This document shows, one piece after another, positions 23,385 through 33,547 of a stretch of 64,000 nucleotides of DNA. The notes below the pieces were generated by a model. The model worked only from the letters and a program-made list of their open reading frames with translations, did no database searches and was not told the DNA's origin. Where the stretch lies: NCBI RefSeq assembly GCF_900089955.1, contig NZ_FLQX01000111.1, forward strand, positions 1 to 64,000, in the 5' to 3' direction. The position numbers and the translations under genes are program-made. Source of the DNA: Candidatus Accumulibacter aalborgensis. Lineage in GTDB: Bacteria; Pseudomonadota; Gammaproteobacteria; Burkholderiales; Rhodocyclaceae. Position 1 is the stretch's first letter, and every line of letters starts with the position of its first letter.

Positions 23385-24562
23385 AGCAGGGACAACCCGG
23401 TTTGAAGGTCGTTCTGCAGGTCGATGACCGCCTCCAGACCGACGGCAATACGCAGCAATGCTTCGGTGATTCCCGCTGCTGCCCGCTGCTCCGGTGTAAT
23501 GCGTCCATGCGTCGTCGAGGCAGGATGCGTCAGGGTGGTCTTGGTATCGCCAAGATTGGCGGTAATCGACAGCAGACGACAGTGGTCCACCACCTTCCAG
23601 GCTTCGGCGCGCCCTCCCTTGACGGTAAACGAGACGATTGCACCACCGCTTCTTTGCTGCCGTCTGGCGAGATCGAACTGCGGATGCGAGGGCAGGCCGG
23701 GATAGTAGACGCGCGCCACACTCGGATGCTTCTCCAGCCACGTGGCCAGTTGCAGTGCCTTGGCTGACTGCGCTTCAAGGCGGATCTGGAGAGTCTCCAG
23801 CCCTTTCAGCAACACCCAGGCGTTGAAGGCAGACAGTGTCGGCCCGGCCGTACGCAGAAACTTGAATACTTCATCGGTCAAGACTTTCCGTCCAGCGACG
23901 GCGCCTCCCAGTACCCGCCCCTGACCATCGAGGAACTTGGTCGCCGAATGGACGACCAGATCAGCTCCGAGGTCGAGCGGTCGCTGCAAAATCGGCGTAC
24001 AAAAGCAGTTGTCGACCGCGACCAGGACACCCTGCCTGTGCGCGAGAGAGACCAGTGCTGCGATGTCGGCGATTTCGGTCAGCGGGTTCGACGGTGTTTC
24101 AAGAAAGAACAGCTTCGTTTCCGGCCGCATGGCAGCCTCCCAAGCGGCGACATCCGTCTGCGCGACAAAGGTGGTCTGGATGCCGAAACGCGGCATCATG
24201 GTGGCGAGCATCTGCTGCGTCGCGCCGAACAAGCCCGTCGAGCCAACGATGTGGTCGCCGCTGCTGCACAGCGCCATGACCAGCGAAAGGATGGCCGACA
24301 TTCCCGATGCGGTGGCAATGCACGCCTCAGCGCCTTCGAGAGCCGCCAGGCGATCCTGAAAAGCGGCTACGGTCGGGTTGGTGAAGCGCGAGTACACATT
24401 GCCCGCTTCCTCACCTGAAAACCGTGCCGCAGCCTGCGCCGCGTTGTCGAAAACGAAACTCGAGGTCAGGTACAGCGCTTCGCTGTGCTCATTGAACTGA
24501 CTACGTTCCTGGCCCGCGCGCACCGCCAGAGTTTCGAGGGAATAAGGGTAATCATGATCCAT
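23381..24562 (-). CDS. metZ: O-succinylhomoserine sulfhydrylase
   Basis: A 393-residue PLP enzyme that makes homocysteine from O-succinylhomoserine and sulfide. The PLP lysine is K209 in HSATKFLDGQGRVLGG. The Cys/Met-metabolism signature continues with YSRFTNPTVAAFQDRLAALE and ETPSNPLTEIADI. It is assigned to MetZ rather than MetB by its place directly after purF, the order usual in Beta- and Gammaproteobacteria. The purF stop lies five bases upstream. Confidence 0.92.
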   Translation of the reverse strand: MDHDYPYSLETLAVRAGQERSQFNEHSEALYLTSSFVFDNAAQAAARFSGEEAGNVYSRFTNPTVAAFQDRLAALEGAEACIATASGMSAILSLVMALCSSGDHIVGSTGLFGATQQMLATMMPRFGIQTTFVAQTDVAAWEAAMRPETKLFFLETPSNPLTEIADIAALVSLAHRQGVLVAVDNCFCTPILQRPLDLGADLVVHSATKFLDGQGRVLGGAVAGRKVLTDEVFKFLRTAGPTLSAFNAWVLLKGLETLQIRLEAQSAKALQLATWLEKHPSVARVYYPGLPSHPQFDLARRQQRSGGAIVSFTVKGGRAEAWKVVDHCRLLSITANLGDTKTTLTHPASTTHGRITPEQRAAAGITEALLRIAVGLEAVIDLQNDLQTGLSLL

Positions 24563-24567
24563 TGACT

Positions 24568-26094
24568 TCAGCCTTCAGACATCAGGTTCAGTTGCAACTG
24601 CTTTGCTGCCCAACGATCGTCCTTGCTCAAGGCGTGGTGACCTTCGCGGGCCAGTTCGATGGCATTCAGATAGTCGAGGCTGACATCGCCGGTGACGTAG
24701 GTGCCATCAAAGCACGACGTATCAAACGACGAGAGCGTCGGCTTCAATTCGCGAATCGAAGTCTTTAGCGCGTCCAGATCCTGATAGACCAGGGCATCGG
24801 CACCAATCTCGCACGCGATCTCCTCGCCGGTTCGTCCGGTGGCGATCAGTTCGTGGCGCGACGGCATGTCGATACCATAGACATTGGGATAACGCACGGG
24901 CGGCGACGCGGAAGCGAAGTACACCTTCAACGCACCAGCAGCCCGCGCCATCTCGACGATCTCGCGGCTCGTCGTGCCTCGGACGATCGAATCATCGACC
25001 AGCAGGACGCGCTTGCCCTTGAACTCCTGGGCCACGGTATTGAGCTTCTGGCGGACAGACCGGGTGCGCGTCGCCTGACCGGGCATGATGAACGTGCGGC
25101 CGATATAGCGATTCTTGACGAAACCTTCGCGATACGGAACACCGATGCGCTGCGCCAACTGCATGGCCGAAGGACGGCTCGAATCGGGAATCGGGATGAC
25201 GACGTCGATCTGGTCGACCGGAATATACTTGACCAGTTTGTCGGCCAGATGCTCACCCATGCGCAAACGTGCTTCATAAACCGATACCCCGTCGATCACC
25301 GAGTCCGGTCGGGCCAGGTAGACGAATTCGAAAATGCAGGGTGAGAGCACCGATTTGGTGGCGCATTGACGATGGTGCAAGCGGTGCTCGAGGTCGACGA
25401 AGATCGCCTCGCCCGGATCGACATCGCGTAGGACCCGGAAACCCAGGGTATCGAGCGCCACCGACTCGGAAGAAAACAGGTACTCGATGCCCTCAGGCGT
25501 CTCATGCGTCCCAAAGACCAGCGGCCTGATTCCGAAGGGGTCGCGGAAAGCGAGCAGGCCGTAACCAGCGATCATCGCGACCACCGCATAGGCTCCGCGG
25601 CAGCGGCGATGAACGGCGGCCACCGCGGCAAAGATGGTGTCGAGATCCAGGCGACAGCCTTTGGCTGTCGCCTGCAGTTCATGGGCCAGAGCGTTGAGCA
25701 ACACCTCTGAATCCGAACTGGTGTTGATGTGTCGCAGATCCTGACGGAACATCTCTTCCTTCAGTTGTTCGGTATTGGTCAGGTTGCCATTGTGTCCGAG
25801 GACGATGCCGAAGGGCGAGTTGACGTAGAAGGGCTGGGAGAGGGCAGCATCGAATGCCGAGCCGGCGGTCGGGTAGCGGCAGTGGGCAATCCCCATGTTG
25901 CCTGGCAAGGCCCGCATGTTGCGCGTGCGGAAAACATCGCGCACCAGCCCCGACCCCTTGTGCATGTGAAATGCATCATGCTCGGCGGTCGCGATACCGG
26001 CCGCGTCCTGTCCTCGATGCTGCAGGACCATCAATCCATCATAGAGCAACTGGTTTACGGCTGTTGTTGCAACGACCCCGAGAATCCCGCACAT
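24568..26094 (-). CDS. purF: amidophosphoribosyltransferase
   Basis: A 508-residue enzyme for the first committed step of purine synthesis (PRPP plus glutamine to phosphoribosylamine). It has no propeptide: the catalytic Cys is residue 2 (MCGILGVV). The glutaminase domain includes HRGQDAAGIATAE and AHCRYPTAGSAF. The PRPP loop VLLVDDSIVRGTTSREIVEM is near residues 358-377. It follows cvpA by ten bases, the usual pairing. Confidence 0.97.
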   Translation of the reverse strand: MCGILGVVATTAVNQLLYDGLMVLQHRGQDAAGIATAEHDAFHMHKGSGLVRDVFRTRNMRALPGNMGIAHCRYPTAGSAFDAALSQPFYVNSPFGIVLGHNGNLTNTEQLKEEMFRQDLRHINTSSDSEVLLNALAHELQATAKGCRLDLDTIFAAVAAVHRRCRGAYAVVAMIAGYGLLAFRDPFGIRPLVFGTHETPEGIEYLFSSESVALDTLGFRVLRDVDPGEAIFVDLEHRLHHRQCATKSVLSPCIFEFVYLARPDSVIDGVSVYEARLRMGEHLADKLVKYIPVDQIDVVIPIPDSSRPSAMQLAQRIGVPYREGFVKNRYIGRTFIMPGQATRTRSVRQKLNTVAQEFKGKRVLLVDDSIVRGTTSREIVEMARAAGALKVYFASASPPVRYPNVYGIDMPSRHELIATGRTGEEIACEIGADALVYQDLDALKTSIRELKPTLSSFDTSCFDGTYVTGDVSLDYLNAIELAREGHHALSKDDRWAAKQLQLNLMSEG

Positions 26095-26103
26095 AGTCTT
26101 TTC

Positions 26104-26592
26104 CTACCCGAACCTGATTCGTTTAGCCACTTCCGATGGCAGCCAAGGCTTGCTGGCCAGAACTGCCGTTTCGAGCGGAGCAGCGAAATACGCCTCACTC
26201 CACCACTTTTCTCTCGGCAGGGAAGTCATGCCGCCCACAGCAACGAGGACCAGGACGATCAGCAGACCCCGAGCCACCCCGAAGATGACGCCGAGCAGAC
26301 GATCGGTCAAAGTCATGCCAAGTGCCTTGAGCAGGCCACGTACGGCCAGGCGAAGAATCGCCATCGCGACCAGGACGAGAACGAATACCGTCACCCAACC
26401 AGCCGCCACGCGCAAGGCCGGATCGGCAATCGCCGCGTACCCCTGGGCAAGCCATGACCCCCATCCCTTCGCCGCAAGAAAAGCGAGCACCCAGGCGACC
26501 AAGGCGATGATCTCGCCGACCACGCCGCGCCACATGCCGAGCAAGAGAGACGCCGCGACGACCAGTATTACAAAGGAATCAAAGATGGTCAT
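26104..26592 (-). CDS. cvpA: CvpA family membrane protein
   Basis: A 162-residue inner-membrane protein with four predicted helices and the family opening MTIFDSFVILVVAASLLLGM then WRGVVGEIIALVAWVLAFL. The family was named for colicin V production and its role is not settled. It overlaps the SPOR gene by four bases and is followed by purF, the standard arrangement. Confidence 0.93.
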   Translation of the reverse strand: MTIFDSFVILVVAASLLLGMWRGVVGEIIALVAWVLAFLAAKGWGSWLAQGYAAIADPALRVAAGWVTVFVLVLVAMAILRLAVRGLLKALGMTLTDRLLGVIFGVARGLLIVLVLVAVGGMTSLPREKWWSEAYFAAPLETAVLASKPWLPSEVAKRIRFG

Positions 26593-27683
26593 TGCCTGCC
26601 GGCGACGACTCCATTGACGCCACTTCGTTGCAGCTTCTCGAGAGCCTTCTCAGCGGCCTCGCGAGTTGGGAAAGGGCCGGCGCGCACACGCGTCTTCGTG
26701 CCGTCCGGCGAACTGAGGACCTCGGTATAGGTATTCACCCCCAGTCCACCGATCTTGCTCTGTAACTGCTTGGCGTTGTCGGGATTGGCAAAAGCCCCGA
26801 TCACGATGACATGCTGCCCCCTGCCCCCTTTGGGCGGCGCTGCGGCGGCCACTGGCTTGCCGGCAGGGTGCGCATTCGTGCGCGGTGGATCATCCGCGGC
26901 CGGCTTGCCAGTCTCCTCAGCCGGTTTCTCGGCCGCCTGAGGAGTCGGCGTCTCGACCGGTTTGTCGGCCTGCTTGTCAACCGCTTTTTCGGCTGGCTTC
27001 TCGGCCGGCTGGTCAGCCTTCTTCACCGGGGCTTTATCCGGAGACTTTTCCGCGGGCTTTTCAACCTTCTTCGCCACCGGCTTCTCGGGCGCCTTTTCGA
27101 CCGGCTTTTCAACCTTCTTCGCCGCCGGCTTTTCGGGCGCCTTGTCGGCGGCTTTTTCAACCTTCCTTGCCACCGGCTTCTCGGGCACCTTGTCGGCGGG
27201 CTGGGTCGGTTTCGCTTCGGCAGCTTTTTCCGGCAACTTCTCGACGGGCTTGACGATTTTCTTGTCAACAGCTTTCTCCGGCACCTTCTCGGCCGGCTTT
27301 ACAAGCTTCCGTTCAGCAGTCTGGTCACCCGCTTTCTCCGTCGGCCTGGCCGCCGTGCCAACTGCCGGCTTGGCCACTGGCACGACTGCCGGCGGCTTTT
27401 GCGGAGCATCGCTCGACACGATCGCCTCCGGCGGCGGTTCGACGCTGGCCACGGGCGCAACAGGCGCGCTTGACGGCGACTTGGCGGCCAGATCCCTGGC
27501 CTTCAGCGGCGGGGGATCCTGACCCGGAATCCGTATCAGGACTTCCTGCACCGTGGGTTTCGGCTCCTCGTCCATGGCCATCGGTAGAATCACAGCCGCC
27601 AACCCGGCAAGAGCCACTGCGCCAACCAGGCGGCGCCGTGCCCTTTTCTTGAGCTGAAGTTGCGGATCGGAGGATTCAGTCAT
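26589..27683 (-). CDS. SPOR-domain cell-envelope protein, DedD-like
   Basis: A 364-residue single-pass membrane protein. A basic N-terminus (KKRARRRLVG) leads into a helix (AVALAGLAAVILPMAM), then a long periplasmic linker, then a C-terminal SPOR domain (about 286-364, from GQHVIVIGAFANPDNAKQLQ). SPOR domains bind denuded septal peptidoglycan, so a division role is likely. The linker (about 110-260) is an almost repetitive Lys/Pro/Glu/Ala tract with units like VEKAPEKPVAKK, encoded at about 26900-27350. Its place before cvpA matches DedD. The repeats may vary in number between strains. Confidence 0.88.
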   Translation of the reverse strand: MTESSDPQLQLKKRARRRLVGAVALAGLAAVILPMAMDEEPKPTVQEVLIRIPGQDPPPLKARDLAAKSPSSAPVAPVASVEPPPEAIVSSDAPQKPPAVVPVAKPAVGTAARPTEKAGDQTAERKLVKPAEKVPEKAVDKKIVKPVEKLPEKAAEAKPTQPADKVPEKPVARKVEKAADKAPEKPAAKKVEKPVEKAPEKPVAKKVEKPAEKSPDKAPVKKADQPAEKPAEKAVDKQADKPVETPTPQAAEKPAEETGKPAADDPPRTNAHPAGKPVAAAAPPKGGRGQHVIVIGAFANPDNAKQLQSKIGGLGVNTYTEVLSSPDGTKTRVRAGPFPTREAAEKALEKLQRSGVNGVVAGRQ

Positions 27684-27710
27684 CGGTATCGTGCAGTCAA
27701 CGCGCTTCGC

Positions 27711-29063
27711 TCAGCGGCCATTCTTTAAGCTGCGCAAGACGGCAGCGACCGTGTAGAACGATCCAAAAACGACGATTCTATCATTTTCCCTGGCCAGCTT
27801 GGCAGAACGGTCGAAGGCCAGCGCCGGGGAAGCAAGGCACTCGACCTGACCGCCGAGACCACCGGCGGTCACGGCATGGGCCAGGGTAGCAGCCGTCGCG
27901 CCCCGTGGCACGTCGAGATTGGCTACCAACCACACGTCGACCTTGCCCGCCAGCGGCGCCAGCGACCCGGCGATATCCTTGTCGGCAAGCATGCCAACAA
28001 CGACGATCGTTCTGGCGAAGAAACCCATCTCACCGAGGTTGTCGACCAGGTTACCGACGGCCTCCGGATTGTGCGCCACGTCAAGGACGATTGCTGGCCT
28101 CCCTGGGAGCACCTGAAAGCGTCCGGAGAGTTCCGGTTCGATGAGTCCGCGCCGCACCGCCTGCATCGAAACCGGCAGTCTGGGCCTGAGCAACTCGACG
28201 GCAGCAAGCGCGGCGCTGGCATTGCGCAATTGACCGCGGCCACGCAGGGCGGGATTGGCCAGGCCGCCGCGGCGCAGGCCATCGCGGCCCCAGAAGGTCC
28301 ACTGCAGCTGGTCTCCGAAATAGCCGAAATCACGCCCGAGCAGGTGCAGGTCGGCACCAATCGCCAAGGCGTGCTCGATCAGTGACTGCGGCGGGTCGGG
28401 ATCGGCACAAAGCGCCGGTCTGCCTGCACGGTAGATGCCGGCCTTCTCGAAACCCACCGCCGCGCGCGTCGACCCCAGCCAGTCTGTGTGATCGAGGGCA
28501 ATGCTGGTCACCACGGCGCAATCCGGATGGTAGGCATTGACCGCATCCAGCCGGCCACCCAAGCCGACTTCGAGAATCATCACGTCGACCTGACGGACGC
28601 GAAAGACCTCCAGTGCGGCCAGCGTACCGAACTCGAAATAGGTCAGCGCTACGTCGCCGGCCTCCTGCCTTGCCGCCTCGACCTTCGCGAAAGCCTCACC
28701 CAGCTCGGCGTCGCCCACCGGCAGCCGATCAATGCGCACTCGCTCGTTGTACTCGAGCAAATGCGGCGAAGTGTAGCAACCGACGCGGTAACCGGCGAAG
28801 GCGTAAATAGCTTCGAGATAGGCGCAGGTCGAACCCTTGCCGTTGGTCCCGGCGACGGTAAGCAGCGGACACTGCGGTTGCTGACCCAACGCATCCTTGA
28901 CCAGGACAACGCGCTCCAGGCCCAGTTCGATTCCGGCCTGCCCAAGTGGATGGAGGCGTTCTAGGTGCGCCAGCCACAACGCCAGTGAGGAGGATTCCGG
29001 GGGAGCACCGGTCGTTGCCGCAGGCTGCCCCCCACCCTGCTCAGCGATCACGCCGCTCCTCAC
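27711..29063 (-). CDS. folC: bifunctional folylpolyglutamate / dihydrofolate synthase
   Basis: A 450-residue Mur-ligase-type enzyme that adds glutamate to folates and joins dihydropteroate to glutamate. The P-loop is at 71-79 (AGTNGKGST), followed by the folate loop [16 protein letters not shown] and [20 protein letters not shown]. The C-terminal ligase domain has [17 protein letters not shown]. The first 25 residues are low-complexity and the true start may be later, but the ATGA overlap with accD supports this one. Confidence 0.94.
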   Translation of the reverse strand: MRSGVIAEQGGGQPAATTGAPPESSSLALWLAHLERLHPLGQAGIELGLERVVLVKDALGQQPQCPLLTVAGTNGKGSTCAYLEAIYAFAGYRVGCYTSPHLLEYNERVRIDRLPVGDAELGEAFAKVEAARQEAGDVALTYFEFGTLAALEVFRVRQVDVMILEVGLGGRLDAVNAYHPDCAVVTSIALDHTDWLGSTRAAVGFEKAGIYRAGRPALCADPDPPQSLIEHALAIGADLHLLGRDFGYFGDQLQWTFWGRDGLRRGGLANPALRGRGQLRNASAALAAVELLRPRLPVSMQAVRRGLIEPELSGRFQVLPGRPAIVLDVAHNPEAVGNLVDNLGEMGFFARTIVVVGMLADKDIAGSLAPLAGKVDVWLVANLDVPRGATAATLAHAVTAGGLGGQVECLASPALAFDRSAKLARENDRIVVFGSFYTVAAVLRSLKNGR

Positions 29064-29932
29064 TGCAATGCAGGCCGCTTCTGCAACAGGGCCAACAGTC
29101 CGGCCACCCGGTGCTTCATTTCACGGCGGTCGACGATCATGTCGATCGCCCCCTTGTCGAGGAGGAACTCGGAGCGCTGAAAACCGTCGGGCAAGGTCTC
29201 GCGCACGGTTTGTTCGATGACCCGCGGGCCGGCAAAACCGATCAGCGCCCCCGGTTCGGCAATCACCACATCGCCGATGAAGGCAAAGGAGGCGGACACG
29301 CCGCCCATCGTCGGGTCGGTCAGGATCGAGATGAAGGGTAATCCGACTTGCGACAGTCGCGTCAATACTGCCGTCGTCTTGGCCATCTGCATCAGCGAGA
29401 ACAAGCCTTCCTGCATACGCGCGCCCCCCGAAGCGGTGACGCAGACAAACGGCACATCGTGCTCGACTGCCGCCAGCACGCCCCACGCGAAGCGCTCACC
29501 AAGGACCGAGCCCATCGAACCACCCATGAAGTCGAACTCAAAAACGGCGAGAACCACTGGCACTGACGCGATCGCTCCGCGCATGACCACCAGTGCGTCA
29601 GTCTCGCCAGTGGTCGCTGTGGCGTCCTGCAGGCGCTCGGGATAAGCGCGGCTATCCTTGAAAGCGAGCGAATCGACCGGCAGCACCTCGGCACCGATTT
29701 CGCGACGTCCCTCGACATCGAGCAGCAGATCGATACGCGCCCGGGCGTCCAGGCGCTTGTGATGACCACACCTGGGGCAGACGTGGCAGTTGTTCGCCAG
29801 ATCGGTGGCGTAGAGCACGGCTTCGCACGCCACGCACTTGCTCCACAAGCCTTCGGGCAGCGACGACCTGCGCGCCACACCGCTGTCGTTGCGCTTGATT
29901 TTCGGCGGCAGCGCCTTGCTCAACCAGCTCAT
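29060..29932 (-). CDS. accD: acetyl-CoA carboxylase carboxyltransferase subunit beta
   Basis: A 290-residue subunit of the carboxyltransferase step of fatty acid synthesis. The N-terminal zinc ribbon is intact with Cys33, Cys36, Cys52 and Cys55 (CVAC...CPRC). The crotonase-like core shows [20 protein letters not shown] and [20 protein letters not shown]. It overlaps both folC (ATGA) and trpA (ATGA), so the block trpA-accD-folC is translationally coupled. Confidence 0.97.
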   Translation of the reverse strand: MSWLSKALPPKIKRNDSGVARRSSLPEGLWSKCVACEAVLYATDLANNCHVCPRCGHHKRLDARARIDLLLDVEGRREIGAEVLPVDSLAFKDSRAYPERLQDATATTGETDALVVMRGAIASVPVVLAVFEFDFMGGSMGSVLGERFAWGVLAAVEHDVPFVCVTASGGARMQEGLFSLMQMAKTTAVLTRLSQVGLPFISILTDPTMGGVSASFAFIGDVVIAEPGALIGFAGPRVIEQTVRETLPDGFQRSEFLLDKGAIDMIVDRREMKHRVAGLLALLQKRPALQ

Positions 29933-30753
29933 GGCTGTTCGCGCAAAGCGCTGCTGGTGGCATCGATCCCCCGACGAAGGCCAGCAACCAGGGCCCTCAC
30001 GTTCTCACACGCTTTGTCGGGTGATGACTGCTCGATTTCTTCGATGATCCGGCTGCCGATGACGACCGCGTCAGCCAGTTCGGCTACGGCAGCGGCAGTT
30101 GCAGCATCGCGGATACCGAAACCGACGCCGACCGGGACACCCGTGCGGGCCCGAATTTCCGGGATGCGAGCGGCTACGGCAGCGACGTCGAGGGTGGCCG
30201 AGCCGGTCACGCCCTTCAGGGAGACGTAATAGATGTAGCCGCTCGCTAGTGCCCCGACCTGCTCCATACGCGCCTCGCTCGACGTCGGCGCGACCAGAAA
30301 GATCGGATCGAGCGCGTGCCGGTGCAAGGTCCGGGCAAACTCGACCGCTTCCTCGGGTGGGTAGTCAACCACCAGGACGCCGTCGACGCCGGCATCGAAG
30401 GAAGCGGCGGCAAAGGCATCGAGACCCATTGACTCGATCGGATTGGCGTAGCCCATGAGGACGATCGGCGTCTCGTTGTCGTCGGCACGAAAGTTGGCCA
30501 CCATGCCGAGCACCTGCCGCAGGTTGACACCCTGCGCCAGCGCTCGCTCGGAAGCCCGCTGGATGGTTGGCCCGTCGGCCATCGGATCGGAGAAAGGCAC
30601 ACCAAGCTCGATGATGTCGGCCCCCGCCTGGACCAACGTATGCAGAAGCGGAACGGTCAGTTCCGGATGGGGGTCACCAGCGGTGATGAACGGGATCAGC
30701 GCCTTGCGCCCTTGCGCCTGCAGGCGCTCGAATACAGCCTGTATTTTCGACAT
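29929..30753 (-). CDS. trpA: tryptophan synthase alpha chain
   Basis: A 274-residue TIM-barrel enzyme that splits indole-3-glycerol phosphate. Catalytic Glu49 and Asp60 are in place ([16 protein letters not shown]), at the same numbers as in E. coli. FITAGDP near the start and GVGFGIRD near the end bind phosphate. It lies two bases after trpB and overlaps accD. Confidence 0.97.
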   Translation of the reverse strand: MSKIQAVFERLQAQGRKALIPFITAGDPHPELTVPLLHTLVQAGADIIELGVPFSDPMADGPTIQRASERALAQGVNLRQVLGMVANFRADDNETPIVLMGYANPIESMGLDAFAAASFDAGVDGVLVVDYPPEEAVEFARTLHRHALDPIFLVAPTSSEARMEQVGALASGYIYYVSLKGVTGSATLDVAAVAARIPEIRARTGVPVGVGFGIRDAATAAAVAELADAVVIGSRIIEEIEQSSPDKACENVRALVAGLRRGIDATSSALREQP

Positions 30754-30755
30754 GG

Positions 30756-31967
30756 TCAGAATGTGATTCCCGATTTTTCGGCAACGGTGTGCATATCCTT
30801 GTCACCACGACCGGAGAGGTTGACCAACAGGATCTTGTCTTTCGGCAGGGTCGGTGCCAGCTTGCTGGCGTAAGCGAGGGCATGGCTTGATTCGAGCGCC
30901 GGAATGATGCCTTCGAGGCGGCACAGATCGTGAAACGCCTGCAGCGCCTCGGCATCGCTGACGCTGACGTATTCGGCGCGACCGCAGTCCATGAGCCAGG
31001 CATGCTCGGGGCCGACGCCCGGATAGTCGAGGCCGGCCGAGATAGAGTGCGTCTCGATGATCTGGCCATTCTCATCCTGCAGCAGATAGGTCCGGTTACC
31101 GTGCAGCACGCCTGGCCGACCAGCCGTCAAGGAGGCGGCGTGGCGCCCCGTGGCGATGCCTTCACCGGCTGCTTCGACGCCAATTAGACGCACCGCCGCG
31201 ACCGGAATGTAGGGATGAAAAATGCCCATCGCGTTCGAGCCACCACCGACACAGGCGATCACGGCGTCCGGCTGGCGCCCGCACTGTTCCTGCATCTGGG
31301 CGATCGACTCGCGACCGATGACCGACTGAAAATCGCGCACCATCATCGGATAGGGGTGCGGACCGGCCACCGTCCCGATGATGTAGAAGGTGTTGGAGAC
31401 ATTCGTCACCCAGTCGCGCATCGCTTCATTCAAGGCGTCCTTGAGCGTTCGTGAACCACTCTCGACCGGAACGACGGTGGCGCCGAGCAACTTCATGCGG
31501 TAGACGTTGGCGGCCTGCCGCCTGATGTCTTCGGAACCCATGTAGACGACACACTCCATGCCATAGCGCGCGGCAACGGTCGCCGTGGCGACGCCATGCT
31601 GGCCGGCACCGGTCTCGGCGATGACGCGCGGCTTGCCCATGCGCCGGGCGAGCATCGACTGACCGATGCAATTGTTGATCTTATGCGCACCGGTGTGGTT
31701 CAGGTCTTCGCGTTTCAGGTAAATCTGCGCCCCGCCAAGCCCTTCCGACCAGCGTCTGGCGTGATAGAGCGGACTCGGCCGACCGACGTAATGCCTCAGG
31801 TCGTAGTCGAACTCGGCAATGAACTGCGGATCACGCTGAGCGGCGGCGTAGGCTTCCTTCAGTTCATCGAGCGCGCCGATCAGGGTTTCGGCGACGAAGA
31901 CACCACCATACTGGCCGAAATGGCCACTGGCGTCGGGTAGATCGTAGTCTTGCGCATGCTGGGTCAT
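30756..31967 (-). CDS. trpB: tryptophan synthase beta chain
   Basis: A 403-residue PLP enzyme joining indole and serine. The Schiff-base lysine is K96 in [11 protein letters not shown], and the phosphate-binding run is [10 protein letters not shown]. The start [10 protein letters not shown] is preferred because AGGACA precedes it. An alternative ATG seven codons earlier overlaps the trpF stop (TGATG), so coupling is possible either way. Confidence 0.96.
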   Translation of the reverse strand: MTQHAQDYDLPDASGHFGQYGGVFVAETLIGALDELKEAYAAAQRDPQFIAEFDYDLRHYVGRPSPLYHARRWSEGLGGAQIYLKREDLNHTGAHKINNCIGQSMLARRMGKPRVIAETGAGQHGVATATVAARYGMECVVYMGSEDIRRQAANVYRMKLLGATVVPVESGSRTLKDALNEAMRDWVTNVSNTFYIIGTVAGPHPYPMMVRDFQSVIGRESIAQMQEQCGRQPDAVIACVGGGSNAMGIFHPYIPVAAVRLIGVEAAGEGIATGRHAASLTAGRPGVLHGNRTYLLQDENGQIIETHSISAGLDYPGVGPEHAWLMDCGRAEYVSVSDAEALQAFHDLCRLEGIIPALESSHALAYASKLAPTLPKDKILLVNLSGRGDKDMHTVAEKSGITF

Positions 31968-31987
31968 CAACACTGTCCTTGTCGCCA

Positions 31988-32617
31988 TCAATCGCTGTTC
32001 ATCAATCGAGCAGCCCACACTGCGGCGACAAAGGCACGCATCTTGTCGGCATCCTTGATTCCCTTGCCCGCCTCGACTCCCGACGAGACATCGACCGCCG
32101 CCGGTCGCAGGCGACGTACCGCTTCGCCGACATTGTCGGCGTCCAGACCACCGGAGACGATCAGCGGTCTGTCCAGCGCCGCAGGTACCAGCGACCAGTC
32201 GAAGACCTTGCCGCCACCACCGTACCCGTCCACAAAAGCATCGAGCAGGATCGCCTGGGCCGACGGGAAGGCAGCCGCGTATTGTACCAAATCCATTCCC
32301 GGCCTGACGCGCGCTGCCTTGATGTAAGGCCGATCGAACTGCCGGCAATACGCTTCGTCTTCGTCGCCGTGCAGTTGCAACACATGGATCGGCACGGCGG
32401 CCAGCGTTGCCCGCACCACCGCCGGATCAGCATTGACGAACAAGCCGACGATACTGACGAAAGGCGGAACGGCGCGCGCCAGTCGAGCCGCCGTCTGCAG
32501 ATCGACGAAGCGCGGACTCGGCGGGTAGAAGACCAGGCCGAGCGCGTCGGCGCCGGCGTGCACAGCGTGCAGCAGATCGTCGATGCGGGTCAGCCCGCAG
32601 ATTTTGATACGTGTCAT
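31988..32617 (-). CDS. trpF: phosphoribosylanthranilate isomerase
   Basis: A 209-residue TIM barrel for the third step of tryptophan synthesis. [11 protein letters not shown] carries the catalytic Cys7. [20 protein letters not shown] forms the C-terminal phosphate-binding region. It is separate from trpC and directly upstream of trpB, the betaproteobacterial arrangement. Confidence 0.96.
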   Translation of the reverse strand: MTRIKICGLTRIDDLLHAVHAGADALGLVFYPPSPRFVDLQTAARLARAVPPFVSIVGLFVNADPAVVRATLAAVPIHVLQLHGDEDEAYCRQFDRPYIKAARVRPGMDLVQYAAAFPSAQAILLDAFVDGYGGGGKVFDWSLVPAALDRPLIVSGGLDADNVGEAVRRLRPAAVDVSSGVEAGKGIKDADKMRAFVAAVWAARLMNSD

Positions 32618-32696
32618 CAGTAAAACATCCTAAAGTGCCGAACATCGCATCGCCCGACTGATACCTGATTGCGGTCGACTCTGGCATCCGGTACGT

Positions 32697-32723
32697 GGTG
32701 CAATGCGCTTCGCTTATTGCACC
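32697..32723. repeat. intergenic inverted repeat between truA and trpF
   Basis: GGTGCAAT and ATTGCACC enclose GCGCTTCGCTT, itself a small hairpin. The surrounding text (GTGGTGCAATGCGCTTCG then CTTATTGCACCCTACG) resembles a short repeat scattered through many proteobacterial genomes. It occupies the 132-bp gap and has no T tract. Confidence 0.55.
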
Positions 32724-32749
32724 CTACGCATTGACGCTCGTTTCAGCTA

Positions 32750-33544
32750 TTACCATGACGGCACGAAGGGCAGAAATGGCGTCGCGTCGGCAATCGGCAA
32801 ACCACTATCCGCGGGGTAGCTGACCGCGACGAGATAAAGCCCTGCGGCCGAAAAGGTCGGCGCTGCCAGACGGCGATCGCCGGCGAGCAGCAGTTCTGCG
32901 ATCCATTCCGGCGGACGCTTGCCCTGCCCCACGTGCACCAGACTGCCGACCAGATTGCGCACCATATGGTGAAGGAAGGCAGACGCCTCGAAGTCGAAGA
33001 CCAGCAGATCCCCGCAACGTCGTATGTCGGCCTGACGCATGAGCTTCACCGGCGAACGTGCCTGACAAGCCGCCGCTCGGAACGCGGAAAAATCGTGCTC
33101 ACCGAGCAGTAACTCAGCGGCTACCTGCATCGCTTCGACATCGAGCGGATGATGGTACCAGCCGACCTTGCCGTGGCAAGCCCCCGTTCGATGCGGCCGA
33201 TTGAGCAGCAGATAACGGTATCGCCGGGCGTACGCCGAAAACCGGGCATGAAAATCGTCAGCCACCACTCGCGCCCAGCGGATGGCCACCGCCGGTGGCA
33301 GAAAGGTGTTGGTACCGCGCACCCAGGAGAACAGCGAACGTTCAATCAGGGTATCGAAGTGAACGACTTGCCCCGTCGCATGCACACCGGCGTCCGTACG
33401 CCCGGCACAGACCACCTGGAGCGGCACTCCGGCGAACTTCTGCAAGGCGTCTTGCAGGGCGTCCTGCACGGTACCGCCATGCGCTTGCTTCTGCCAGCCG
33501 CGAAAGCCACTCCCATCGTACTCGACAGCCAGGGCGATTCTCAT
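32750..33544 (-). CDS. truA: tRNA pseudouridine(38-40) synthase
   Basis: A 264-residue enzyme that modifies the tRNA anticodon arm. The catalytic Asp51 lies in CAGRTDAGVHATGQVVHFDT. FLHHMVRNLVGSLVHVGQGK is the second family block. It starts four bases after the upstream membrane-protein gene and precedes trpF, a gene order common in this group. Confidence 0.96.
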   Translation of the reverse strand: MRIALAVEYDGSGFRGWQKQAHGGTVQDALQDALQKFAGVPLQVVCAGRTDAGVHATGQVVHFDTLIERSLFSWVRGTNTFLPPAVAIRWARVVADDFHARFSAYARRYRYLLLNRPHRTGACHGKVGWYHHPLDVEAMQVAAELLLGEHDFSAFRAAACQARSPVKLMRQADIRRCGDLLVFDFEASAFLHHMVRNLVGSLVHVGQGKRPPEWIAELLLAGDRRLAAPTFSAAGLYLVAVSYPADSGLPIADATPFLPFVPSW

Positions 33545-33547
33545 TCC

